NCBI GenBank assembly: GCA_001599915.1
Contig: BCIG01000042.1
Coordinates: 1 to 41,646, forward strand
DNA from: Symbiotaphrina buchneri
Taxonomy: Eukaryota > Ascomycota > Symbiotaphrinales > Symbiotaphrinaceae
Direction of reading: 5' to 3'
Length of the DNA: 41,646 nucleotides
The position numbers and the translations under genes were made by a program. The first letter of the stretch is position 1; each line of letters opens with the position of its first letter. The notes beneath the pieces are model-generated. The model was not told the origin of the DNA. It was given only the letters and a program-made list of their open reading frames with translations, and did no database searches. This document shows positions 33,011-41,646 of this stretch, one piece after another.

Positions 33011-34933
33011 ATGGCAGTCTACATCGGCGACTCAATGCCCTGGCACGAAGGCGAACGAAAAATGCACCAGCTGACTCACATCCCTCTCTTCGATAACCCT
33101 GCCTCTCCCTACCTCAGCCCCGGCGCCGGGTACCTGCTCATGCACGCCCCGCCGCTCGCGCGCCCGGCACGCTCGACGAGCAGAACAGACCTTGGACAAC
33201 GGTCTGGGGCGGTGTGCCAGGGTTTGCGCGGCCGATTGCAGAATCCGTTGTTGGCGTGCGGGCGACTGTCGATAGGGACGATCCGGTGCTGCAGGCGTTG
33301 CTGGGCGCTAGGGATGATGGGGAGGTGGTTAAGGCTAAGGGGAAGGGGAAGATGATGGCGGGGTTGGCGATTGATTTGGAGACGAGGCGGAGAATCAAGC
33401 TTGCGGGGAGGATGATGGTGGGTGTTGTGGAGGGGGCCGGGAAGGAGGAAGAGGATGGAAAGGAAAACAATAGAGTGGGGGAGGCACAACTGGTTCTGAA
33501 GATTGAGGAGAGTCTAGGTATGTACCATGGTTGCGCACCTTTCTTTGTATCAGGAAGCTATATTGACATATATAAAAGGCAACTGTCCAAAATATCTGAA
33601 CAAGAAACACATCGTCCCAACCACGCCGAACCCAGTCCTCCTCTCCGACTCTGCACAGCTTCCTCCCGAAGCCATCTCACTCCTCGGAAAAGCAGATCTA
33701 TTCTTCATATCCTCCGCACACGGCAAGAAAGACATGGACACCAACCACCGCGGCGGGCCCGCGGGTCTCGTCCGTCTCATCTCCAACAACCCCTCGGGCG
33801 CCGTTCTCATCTACCCCGAATACTCGGGACACCGGCTCTACCAGACGCTCGGGAACCTGCAGACGAACCCGCTGGCGGGCATCACAGTCCTAGACTTCGA
33901 CACTGGCAATGTCCTGTACATGACCGGCCAGACGGATATCCTGTTCGGCGACGCGGCGGCAAAGTTACTCCCGCGCTCGAACCTCGCCGTCAAGTTCACC
34001 GTCACCGCCGCGCGCTATATCAAGGAGGGCCTTTCCTTCCGCGGCATCGCGGGCGAGCCGTCGCCGTATAACCCTGCCCTGCGATACGCCACGACGGAGA
34101 AGATGGCTCCTGGCGCGGCGCTGGCGACCTCAGCAGGGACTTCGGCGGTGCTGGTCGCGAAGACGCAGATCACGCCTACTATTGCGCGGTTCCGGTTCCG
34201 CATCACGGACCCGTCCGTGCCCGGGCCATGGAAGCCGGGCCAATACGCCACATTTGACTTCTCCAACGACCTCGACGCCGGATACAGCCACATGCGCGAC
34301 GACGACCCGAAGAGCCTGAACGATGACTATCTGCGTACCTTCACGGTCTCCAGTCCGCTGAGCCAGCGGTCGCTCGAGAGCGGTACGGCAGACGAGGAGT
34401 TCGAGGTCACGGTCCGGAATGTCGGACGTGTGACCGATTTCCTCTTCCGCCGCCGCGTCAGAACCCAGTTCGAGCTCCCGCTGAGGGGCTTCGAGGGCGA
34501 GTTCCGCTTCGAGAAGAAAGGCCCCGGTGGCGTGCTGCCGTTTGTGGCGGGCGGGATTGGTATCACGCCGGTCTTGGGCCAAGTAGAGAGAATGGATGTC
34601 GCGCAGCTGAGGTTGCTCTGGTCTATTGGATTGAGGGATATTGGTTTGGTGGCGGATACGCTGGAGAGGTATCCGCAGTTGCTGCAGGCAACGACGTTGT
34701 TTATTACCGGGGAGGAAGCAGATGTCGATGAGAGGGAGAGAGAGCTGTTGAAGGGCGTGGTGGAGACTGGGGTCAGGATTGTGAGAAGAAGGATTAAGAA
34801 GAGGGATGTTGATAAGGTCAATGAGGAGACGGCTGTCGACGAATGGTATATGTGTGTCGGTCCGGGCCTGAAGAGCTTAATCTTGAACTGGTTAAGTGGA
34901 AGAAGGGTGGTGTATGAGGACTTTGCTTATTAG
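33011..34933 (+). CDS. PNPOx-like / ferredoxin-reductase-type flavoprotein, apparent frameshift
   Basis: Two-part redox protein. The N-terminal half is of the FMN-binding split-barrel (pyridoxamine-phosphate-oxidase-like) type: MPWHEGERKMHQLTHIP, TVWGGVPGFARPIAESVVGV, GLAIDLETRRRIKLAGRM, EAQLVLKIEESLGNCPKYLN. The C-terminal half is FNR-like, with RFRFRITDP, YLRTFTVSSP (flavin) and PFVAGGIGITPVLGQ (nucleotide). An intron at 33518-33578 restores SLG-NCPKYLN. The frame from ATG 33011 runs through GYLLMHAPPLA and then shifts: family sequence resumes as APGTLDEQNRPWTT in another frame near 33158. An extra CG in the CGCGCG run there would explain it. With that corrected, about 619 residues. This is a sequencing error or a recent mutation. 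The rest is intact. Confidence 0.78.
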
Positions 34934-34939
34934 CATGTT

Positions 34940-35285
34940 GGTAATCGGTAATGGCACGTCCCTGTTTTTGGTTACCACACGCCCCTCTCATCTATTCGCA
35001 TCGTATCATGCCTTATCTATTCACAATCTCATCTCTCTACATCGTATCATATCTATTCGCATATCTCATCTACCTCGCCATCGTATCGTATCTATCTGCC
35101 CGTGTATTAACATCGTAGCCTATCTGGTTTATCTCCGTGATGGTTGGACCGATTAATCGATCAATCGATCAAGGGCATCATCTTATACCTGTTCACATAT
35201 CTATCCGTATATCAAAGTGGGATTAGTCTGCACGATGCACAAATCGCCCCTTTGGTATGAGAGGGGCGCGCCATTACCGATTACC
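34940..35285. mobile_element. MITE-like inverted-repeat element
   Basis: The 16-bp sequence GGTAATCGGTAATGGC at 34940-34955 is found as its exact reverse complement at 35270-35285. A second inverted pair lies just inside (34980-34991 with 35257-35268, 12 bp exact). The left arm has 23-24 extra bases between the two matching parts. The centre is made of degenerate repeats like ATCTATTCGCATC and ATCGTATC. No coding capacity. It begins seven bases after the stop of the flavoprotein gene. No clear target-site duplication could be read; CATG or ATG flanks both ends. Family not assigned. Confidence 0.6.
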
Positions 35286-35682
35286 ATGCAATATGTAAAA
35301 AAAACTGGAGTAATGAAATCGGTGTTGATGAAAGAGTATTGCCTTGATGGTGGTGAGCTGCGAGTGGCAGGCTGATTATGAATGTGATATTCTGAGTTCT
35401 CAGCTGCGTGTGCCCGGGACCTTACATTGGCAGGGGGCTGATGATATTCTATGAGCCAGATATTCCAGGTTTCTGTGTTTCTCATTATTTTAGGAGGTTG
35501 TGTCGAGCTACAGAAATTCCTTCAGCCGAAGGGTTGCAGATCCTTGTTCCATAGCCGCCGTCGGGTACGCGTACCCGCTATCAACGGCCTATCGATAAAT
35601 GGCCAGCGCTTCAATTCCAGCGCAGCATCGAGAGCTCACCTTCACAGCAGTAGAGCTGGATCGTTGAAGAGCAATTACAACG
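35286..35682. other. Intergenic, amidohydrolase promoter
   Basis: About 400 bp between the inverted-repeat element and the amidohydrolase start. No coding signal was seen. Confidence 0.4.
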
Positions 35683-37005
35683 ATGGACTTCCGCACGAAA
35701 CCATGGGCGCCTAAAAGCGCGCCACCGCATCTCATACTCGAGAACGCAGCCATCGTCGACGCCGAGACGGGCAGCGTGCAACGGGACATGACAGTCGAGC
35801 TCAAAGACGGGGTATTCAGCTCCATCAACCACTGCTCAGAGCTCATGCCCATCGACGCCGACGCACAACACATTGACCTGGGCGGGCGCTATCTCTGCCC
35901 CGGGCTGATCGACTGCCACGTGCACGTATGCACCGCGCCCGGCAGCGCCTCCGTCAAGGACATGTTCGCCGCGCACGCGAACACGCTGGCCTTCCGCACC
36001 ACGTACGTCGTGCGGCAGATGCTGCTGCGGGGCTTCACCACGGCGCGTGACTGCGGCGGCGCGGATGCCGCCCTCAAACACGCCATCGACGAGCACCTCC
36101 TCCCCGGCCCGCGGCTGTTCATCGCCGGCAAGGCGCTCTCGCAGACCGGCGGGCACGGCGACGCGCGACAGGCGTACGAGGAGGAGTGTCCAGAGTGCTG
36201 CGGCGGCGCGCACGCGTCGCTTAGCCGGCTGTGCGACGGGGTGCCGGCGTGCCTGCACGCGGCGCGGGACGAGCTGCGCAAGGGCGCGGATTTCATCAAG
36301 ATCATGGGCGGCGGCGGGGTGGCGTCGCCGACGGACCCGCTGGAGATGCTGCAGTTCTCAGGCGAGGAGATCAGGGCCATCTGTGGCGCGGCGGCGAATA
36401 TTGGTACGTATGTCACGGCGCATGCGTATAGCGTCGCGGCGATCCGGCATTGTGTGGATAATGGCGTGCGCGGGATTGAGCATGCGAATTTTATTGATGC
36501 TGAGACGGCGAGGCTGTGTAAGGAGAAGGGAGTGTTTATTACGCCTACGCTCGTCACGTACCAGGCTATGACGACGCCCCCGTTCGATAAGTTCTTGCCG
36601 GAGTCGGGTCGCGAGAAGAATAAGCAGGTGCTGGCCAGTGGTCTGGATGCGTTGAAGATCTGCACCGAGGCCGGGGCGACGGTCTGCTTCGGCACGGATC
36701 TGCTGGCGGGGATGCATCCTTTCCAGAATGGGGAATTCTCGATCCGGGCCAAGGCGCTGTCGAGCCAGGACATTCTCAAGTCGACGACCATCAATGCGGC
36801 CAAGAGGCTGAAGATGGAAGGGAAGCTCGGAGTGGTCAAGGAGGGCGCTCTAGGGGACTTGTTGGTGCTCGAGAAGAATCCTTTGGAGGATGTGACGATT
36901 CTTGATGATATCGATAAGCATTGTTTGAGCATTATCAAGGAAGGCAGAGTGGTTAAGAGCAAGCTTGAGCAACTGAAAATCGATGATGTGTATGCGGGCT
37001 TATAA
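35683..37005 (+). CDS. Metal-dependent amidohydrolase (ochratoxinase/imidazolonepropionase-like subgroup)
   Basis: Single exon, 440 residues. Amidohydrolase-superfamily TIM barrel that cleaves amide or similar bonds with a bound metal centre. Visible ligands: H-x-H in CPGLIDCHVHVCTAPG, the likely carboxylated lysine in ADFIKIMGGGGVASP, histidines in VTAHAYSVAAI and GIEHANFID, and the catalytic Asp in VCFGTDLLAGMHP. The N-terminal beta-sandwich (LILENAAIVDAETG) and the closing LGDLLVLEKNPLEDVTIL are typical. There is no secretion signal, so it is probably cytosolic. Fungal relatives include peptidase-like and mycotoxin-amide-cleaving enzymes; the substrate here is unknown. Confidence 0.92.
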   Translation: MDFRTKPWAPKSAPPHLILENAAIVDAETGSVQRDMTVELKDGVFSSINHCSELMPIDADAQHIDLGGRYLCPGLIDCHVHVCTAPGSASVKDMFAAHANTLAFRTTYVVRQMLLRGFTTARDCGGADAALKHAIDEHLLPGPRLFIAGKALSQTGGHGDARQAYEEECPECCGGAHASLSRLCDGVPACLHAARDELRKGADFIKIMGGGGVASPTDPLEMLQFSGEEIRAICGAAANIGTYVTAHAYSVAAIRHCVDNGVRGIEHANFIDAETARLCKEKGVFITPTLVTYQAMTTPPFDKFLPESGREKNKQVLASGLDALKICTEAGATVCFGTDLLAGMHPFQNGEFSIRAKALSSQDILKSTTINAAKRLKMEGKLGVVKEGALGDLLVLEKNPLEDVTILDDIDKHCLSIIKEGRVVKSKLEQLKIDDVYAGL

Positions 37006-39139
37006 GTCGTCCACACGCTGGCTATATTATGGCTCTTGATCGATCATAGCCAGTGGATGACGTTGTGGTGGAAATAATACAGATGATCATAAAAATACAA
37101 CGTATATCCTGGACCTCGATACTGGGAACCCTTGCGTTTACAGTTTGTGGCGATTTTTTTCACAGCAGAACTGAGAAAAACGGTTGGATCCGGAACATCC
37201 TCCGCTTGACCCTCGAGCATAACACTGACGCCGACGCCTTGAAACCTACAGCCCAACCCAACTACAACGCGAAGTGTACAGTCACCCAGGTAAATTAAAC
37301 ATATGGCCCCGCATTCATCGAGAATATAGCAAAAGACCATAACGAATCCATCCCAGTAGTCTCGAGGGCATCAAGACCCCTCAGCCGGTGATTAGTGATT
37401 CTGATTTTGTGGTAGTCGTTCCAGTCAGAGATGTGCGTCCACATCACCTACACACAGACGTCCTCCTGCGCAACCAATCCTTGACTTGCGCCGATGTCGA
37501 GCTGCTGATAGAGAACATGGAGGCTCGGCGTTGCTGGCTGGGGTCAACATGTTCTTCTTCCTCGATCATGGCGTAGCGCTTGGTCGATAGGTGGAACGGG
37601 CTCTTGTCGACGTGGAAGACATCTGTTGTATATCCTTTTTAAAAATCGAGCATTAGCAAAGTCGTCATGGAATATTGCTTGATGATAGGCAAGAGTATGA
37701 CAAGCTTGTGGCTGGTGGAGCAGCATCTCGGCGCCAAGGGAAGGGCTCAAGGGGGCGTGATAAGAGGGGCCCACAGGGGGTTACACACGGATATTGCCAA
37801 CTCCTCCTCTGCCAAAGCTGACCCGGCGCGGCATCTGTGGCGTCCCAGCTGTCTTTTCATTTTCCATTGTGCAAATAGCTGTTCGTAGAATGTGTCCTCA
37901 TTCACTCCAACTTTTTGTTACATCGTTGACCCCTTGGTTGTTCGTTATTCCCCCTTGCGCGGAGCTGGTTTTTGCGTTGTTTTGGTCTCACACGACGCAG
38001 TACCGCGGACAATGTATGACCTTACAAAATGAATCAGAACCCCGGGTCTTGGCGCTCATTTATCATTTCGCGCCCCCTGCCAGCTCCTCCTTGCCCCCGG
38101 CCGACGTGGGAGCGCATGGTCGATCACGCAGGCAACCGACGCTTTCGCCAGGCGATCGGATAGGCAGGCAAGCTTCCCACGGTTCCACGACACCCTCACA
38201 CCGCAGTCGTCCGAACTTAAAGACTAGGCTACACGCATATCCCTTCTGCCATCCTTCTCGCTCGGGAAACAACAACAAGGCCGCACTGGGGTGCCTCAAG
38301 CGCGTGCATGGTCTGCTGATGCGACTGCTCAAGAATAGAAGTGGGCACTAAGGAGCGGGCCCATGCCAGGTGATGACGAGGTCGAGATAAGGAGCGGCCA
38401 AGACATTGGCTGGACGACCGTCGCAGCGATAAGCCTTTTCCCCACGGGGCGAAGGCGTGTCCGCCACCAGCGGACGCTCTTGGCCGAGCGTCTGACGTTT
38501 GCTTGGTGCGAGCAGCTGAGAGCTTGTCTGGTCGCTGACACGATAAGCTCGCGCGTCGTGATGGGCTCTGGACATTGCATGATGTTGTGCTGTGGGCTCG
38601 GCTAGACCAATCATAGGAGGTCGTAGACGAAGAGCACACGCATCAGGACCGGAGTTGAGACTGCTGGCCTCGCTGTGATTGGCGCAGAATCGAGCTGGGA
38701 GATAAGCCAGAGCTCGTGTGCACTGCGTGCGTCCCGTCAGACCCACCGCGACATCGTCATAGCGGGCCAGTAGCATGCCTCGATACCATGGATGCCCTTG
38801 GATTGTGGGTTGTCGGGCTTCTCTCGGCGCACGGCATGCAACACGAGGAGGCTGCAGGGCGGGCGATATCCCCCTTGACATGATGAATCACCCGGGCTGC
38901 CGGCCAAATCAATAAGCTCAGGCTGCCCCTGCCTCTCTCGTTGCCCTACTTTCCCATTCTCTTCCCTGGTTCTCCCGCATCCGAAAGCTACCTTGCCTCC
39001 CCCCTGACCCTTCGTCGCTGTTGACTCGAACGCGGTCCGCTGCAGTGCGCTGGTACCTGTGATCTCATCTTCCGGATAGCTTCGAGTCGCAGTATCTTTT
39101 GAGATATAGTGGAAACTTGCAGCCAATAACTCGCCCAAT
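37006..39139. other. Long non-coding region upstream of the ammonium transporter
   Basis: About 2.1 kb without a supported gene. Open frames exist, for example 177 codons on the minus strand at 38348-38881, but they are compositionally driven and have no family features. It contains the GATAAG cluster (38386-38706) and a pyrimidine-rich stretch at about 38925-39010 just before the transporter, typical of a fungal transcription start. A non-coding RNA or an unrecognised multi-exon gene in 37.1-38.3 kb cannot be excluded. Confidence 0.5.
38386..38706 (+). promoter_or_regulatory. Cluster of four GATAAG motifs (candidate AreA/GATA sites)
   Basis: GATAAG occurs at 38386-38391, 38428-38433, 38542-38547 and 38701-38706, all on the plus strand, 434 to 754 bp upstream of the ammonium transporter ATG. 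HGATAR is the known site of the nitrogen regulator AreA/NIT2, which controls Mep/Amt genes in fungi. Binding is inferred from the motif and the downstream gene. Confidence 0.6.
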
Positions 39140-40749
39140 ATGTCTGCGGATTGGCTTGACACCGGCGACCAGTCCTGGCAGCTGACGGCCGCCTCGCTGG
39201 TCGGGCTGCAGAGCATTCCCGGTCTGGTGGTGCTCTATGGAGGCATCGTGAAGCGCAAATGGGCGATCAATTCCGCTTTCATGGCATTCTACGCTTTTGC
39301 CATGGTGCTCATCTGCTGGTATGAGTTCACCATGCCGACGTCCACTGTGATTCGAGACTGACACATCTCGTTATAGGGTGGTGTACGCATACCGCGCCGC
39401 GTTTGGGAGGCAGATGTTACCATTCGTCGGCGTACCCGGACCGGTTGTCACTATGGGAGATGAGCTTGAACAGTCAACGCTCCCCGCCGCAGGCCTCACG
39501 CAGAACTTCCCTCTCTCCACCATGGTATATTTCCAATTCGTCTTCGCCGCCATCACCGAGGTCATCTTAGCTGGTAATTCCCTTCCCTACTGTGTTCAGG
39601 TCGCGCACACTCAATGGTAACAATTTGCAGGCGCCTTTCTCGGCCGCATGAACTTCCACGCCTGGATGGTCTTCGTCCCGCTGTGGCTGACCCTCTCCTA
39701 CGTCGTCGGCGCCTTCAGCATCTGGGGCGGCGGCTTTCTCTACCAGCTCGGGGTCATCGACTACTCGGGCGGCTACGTCATCCACCTGTCCTCCGGCACG
39801 GCGGGCTTCGTCGGAGCATTCTGGATCGGCCCGCGCATCGAGGCTGACCGCCTGGACTTCCGACCCAACAACGTGCTGCTGATGCTCGTCGGCGCCGGCA
39901 TTCTGTGGACCGGCTGGAACGGCTTCAACGGCGGGGATCCGTACGCCGCAAGCACCGACGCCGGCGCGGCCGTGCTGAACACGAATATATGTACGGCCAT
40001 GAGCAGCCTGGTGTGGACGATCATGGACATGATTTTCTTCAAGAAGCCTGCCGTCATTGGCGCCGTCAACGGCATGATCACAGGCCTGGTCTGCATCACG
40101 CCCGCCGCGGGAGTAGTGACGGGATGGGGCGCCATCATCTTGGGCGCGTGCTCGGGCAGCATCCCCTGGGTCAGTATGAACGTCGTGGGCAAGTATACGA
40201 TCGTGGGCAGGGTCGATGATACGCTCGGGATTTTCCACACGCATGCCGTCGCGGGCTTTCTAGGTGGCTTCCTTTGTGGGCTCTTCGCCACCACGCCCGG
40301 CGCGGCCGCATTCGGTCTGACCAATCCCGGCGGCGCCATTGATGACAATGGACGGCAGGTCTGGGTACAAATAGTCGTAAGTATCACCACAACACCCCCC
40401 GCGTGCCTACTCCTTGCATCCGCTAACGTCATGTTCCCAGGGCGCCTTGTTCATCATCGGCTGGAACATCGTGTGGACCTCGCTCATCATGCTCTTCATC
40501 AAGTACGTCCTGCGCATTCCTCTCCGCTACTCGGAAGAGGTCCTCATGGTCGGCGACGACGCGATCCACGGCGAGGCCGCATACACTTTCGGCGATGCCC
40601 CCACGCTCCTGCACGGCGATACGATCCGTCGCCCGATCAATGCCGGGGGCGAGATGGGTGTTTTGCAGGGCGAGTCCGTCCATATGAGTCAGGGCACCGG
40701 CGCTGTTGCGATGAGTCCCATGGATCCGAGGGCGGATAAGATCGAGTGA
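39140..40749 (+). CDS. Ammonium transporter, Amt/Mep family
   Basis: Plasma-membrane ammonium permease. Exons 39140-39318, 39377-39573, 39631-40376, 40441-40749, with introns of 58, 57 and 64 nt; 476 residues. The N-terminus ([21 protein letters not shown] followed by [19 protein letters not shown]) is typical. The family signature is present as [20 protein letters not shown]. Pore histidines are expected in VIHLSS and in [23 protein letters not shown] and [16 protein letters not shown] also match. The cytosolic tail carries [20 protein letters not shown], conserved in fungal Mep proteins. Which paralogue (MeaA- or MepA-like) cannot be decided here. Regulation by nitrogen through the upstream GATAAG motifs is likely. 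Confidence 0.95.
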
Positions 40750-41386
40750 GATGCTGGCTGGGCTGTGGCTTTGCCAATGACCTGCCTGGGGGTGCGACGA
40801 GGGATGGTACAATATATGTAGATAGTAGGGGGGCCTGCTTGGGCGTGGCATTGGAGTACAGGTGGAACGGGACTGGGATTGGTGATTGGTGATTTATCTT
40901 CTGGGCCAAGCATACCTGAGGCGAGCCGACACATGTGATGGCGTGGTCATGGCGGCAGAGGCATAGGGTTAGTGTACGATAATTTGATTGATAGCCGCAT
41001 AAGGCGCAGGATTGGAGTCACTAATACGCAATTTTACATTGATTATCTCTTAGCTTGATCCCATGCAGTTCTGAACGAGGAAGGCGCAGGTTTTGTGTTC
41101 GTCTGTTGATTGTTTACTGCTGTGTACCAAGTATAGCGTGGTGTGTACCTGTAGCTACATGGCTTGCGCTCCTGGTGTGCTCGCCATGAGGTAATAGTGT
41201 GGGCATCGATCCCCTCAGGGACTTGTCATGGAATCGTTGGCATCGAGAAAGCAGCAAGGGGGTTCTCAAGTGGAAGGGAAGGCTTCACGCGGAACTTGGG
41301 TGATATATCCAGTTTCCCACGTTGAGATGGGAAGGTGTGATGATATTACTAAGATTTGCATAAAACACACAGAGGATGCATGAAGC
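40750..41386. other. Intergenic, no gene seen
   Basis: About 640 bp with the ammonium transporter 3' UTR and the 3' flank of the minus-strand gene at the window edge. No coding signal was found. Confidence 0.4.
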
Positions 41387-41646
41387 CTATTGCGGCTGCT
41401 CAACCCTCCTTTCATCAGATGCATATTCAACACCACCACAGTCAGCCCGCAGCGCTGCATCGTCCTCTGCTGAAGAGTGGCGAAGAGCTTCATGAGGAGC
41501 ATCCGCACCCGGAATCTCAGTCCTCTTCTCGCCAGCACCCGTATCCTCCGATGTGGCAGTATTCTTCTCACCACCATCCTTTCTCCGTCCCTTCGGATAC
41601 CTCTCTCGATAATGTCCTCTTAGAACATACGACAAACTAACCAAAA
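41387..41646 (-). CDS. Terminal exon of an unidentified minus-strand gene, cut by the window edge
   Basis: The minus-strand frame is open from the right edge to a stop at 41387. The protein-like part, from about 41618, begins LRGHYRERYPKGRRKDGGEK and continues as a polar, charged tail ending VEQPQ. Just upstream the sequence reads GTTAGT...TTCTAAG, which could be the end of an intron. This would be a hydrophilic C-terminus of a larger protein, perhaps a transporter tail, but the family is not recognised. Confidence 0.4.
   Translation of the reverse strand, partial: LVSLSYVLRGHYRERYPKGRRKDGGEKNTATSEDTGAGEKRTEIPGADAPHEALRHSSAEDDAALRADCGGVEYASDERRVEQPQ

Noticed and set aside
38348-38881. Minus-strand open frame of 177 codons
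   Set aside because: It starts and runs through the GC-rich promoter area with compositionally biased sequence, no motifs, and overlaps the GATAAG cluster.

Overview
This window reads as nuclear chromosomal DNA of a filamentous ascomycete, most likely a Eurotiales/Aspergillus-type fungus. The evidence is the short (49-140 nt) GT..AG introns inside nearly every gene, pyrimidine-rich promoters, and the gene families present: a fungal MDR-type ABC exporter, Zn2Cys6 and Fungal_trans_2 regulators, a YAT-type amino acid permease, GH93, Erg2 and a Mep/Amt transporter. No bacterial operon features, rRNA, CRISPR array or convincing tRNA were seen.

Layout, left to right. 0-4 kb: 3' part of a full-size ABC exporter (+), cut by the window edge. 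4.3-5.2 kb: DUF1275 membrane protein (-). 5.8-8.8 kb: RidA/YjgF-like protein (-) diverging from an amino acid permease (+). 9.2-11.8 kb: six-exon Zn2Cys6 regulator (+) carrying a 62-nt pure G run in its last exon. 12.9-15.2 kb: sugar-type MFS transporter (+) with an internal frame-disrupting loss around TM7. 15.4-19.0 kb: Erg2-type sterol C-8 isomerase (-) diverging from a phenol-hydroxylase-like FAD monooxygenase (+). 19.1-25.6 kb: an unusual island, all minus strand, of small intron-rich orphan genes and decayed coding traces. It holds a CCCH-like orphan, an intact PARP-type zinc finger protein ending in a RanBP2-like finger, and a histone-H3-like fragment. 25.6-26.9 kb: flavohemoglobin with a probable mitochondrial presequence (+). 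27.2-28.8 kb: Fungal_trans_2-type regulator (-). 29.5-30.6 kb: SDR (+). 31.3-32.5 kb: secreted GH93 exo-arabinanase-like enzyme (+). 33.0-34.9 kb: PNPOx-like/FNR-type flavoprotein with an apparent 2-nt frameshift (+), followed directly by a MITE-like inverted-repeat element. 35.7-37.0 kb: amidohydrolase (+). 39.1-40.7 kb: Amt/Mep ammonium transporter (+) with four GATAAG motifs upstream. 41.4 kb to end: terminal exon of an unidentified minus-strand gene.

The genes do not form one pathway. There is no PKS, NRPS or terpene core enzyme, so this is not a recognisable secondary-metabolite cluster in spite of the ABC exporter, SDR and FAD monooxygenase. Several genes concern nitrogen and stress handling (amino acid permease, RidA, flavohemoglobin, ammonium transporter), but apart from the GATA cluster nothing in the sequence shows that they are co-regulated. 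The most unusual part is the 19.1-25.6 kb island. Exon coordinates are hand-derived from splice consensus and frame, and could be off by a base or differ at weak splice sites.
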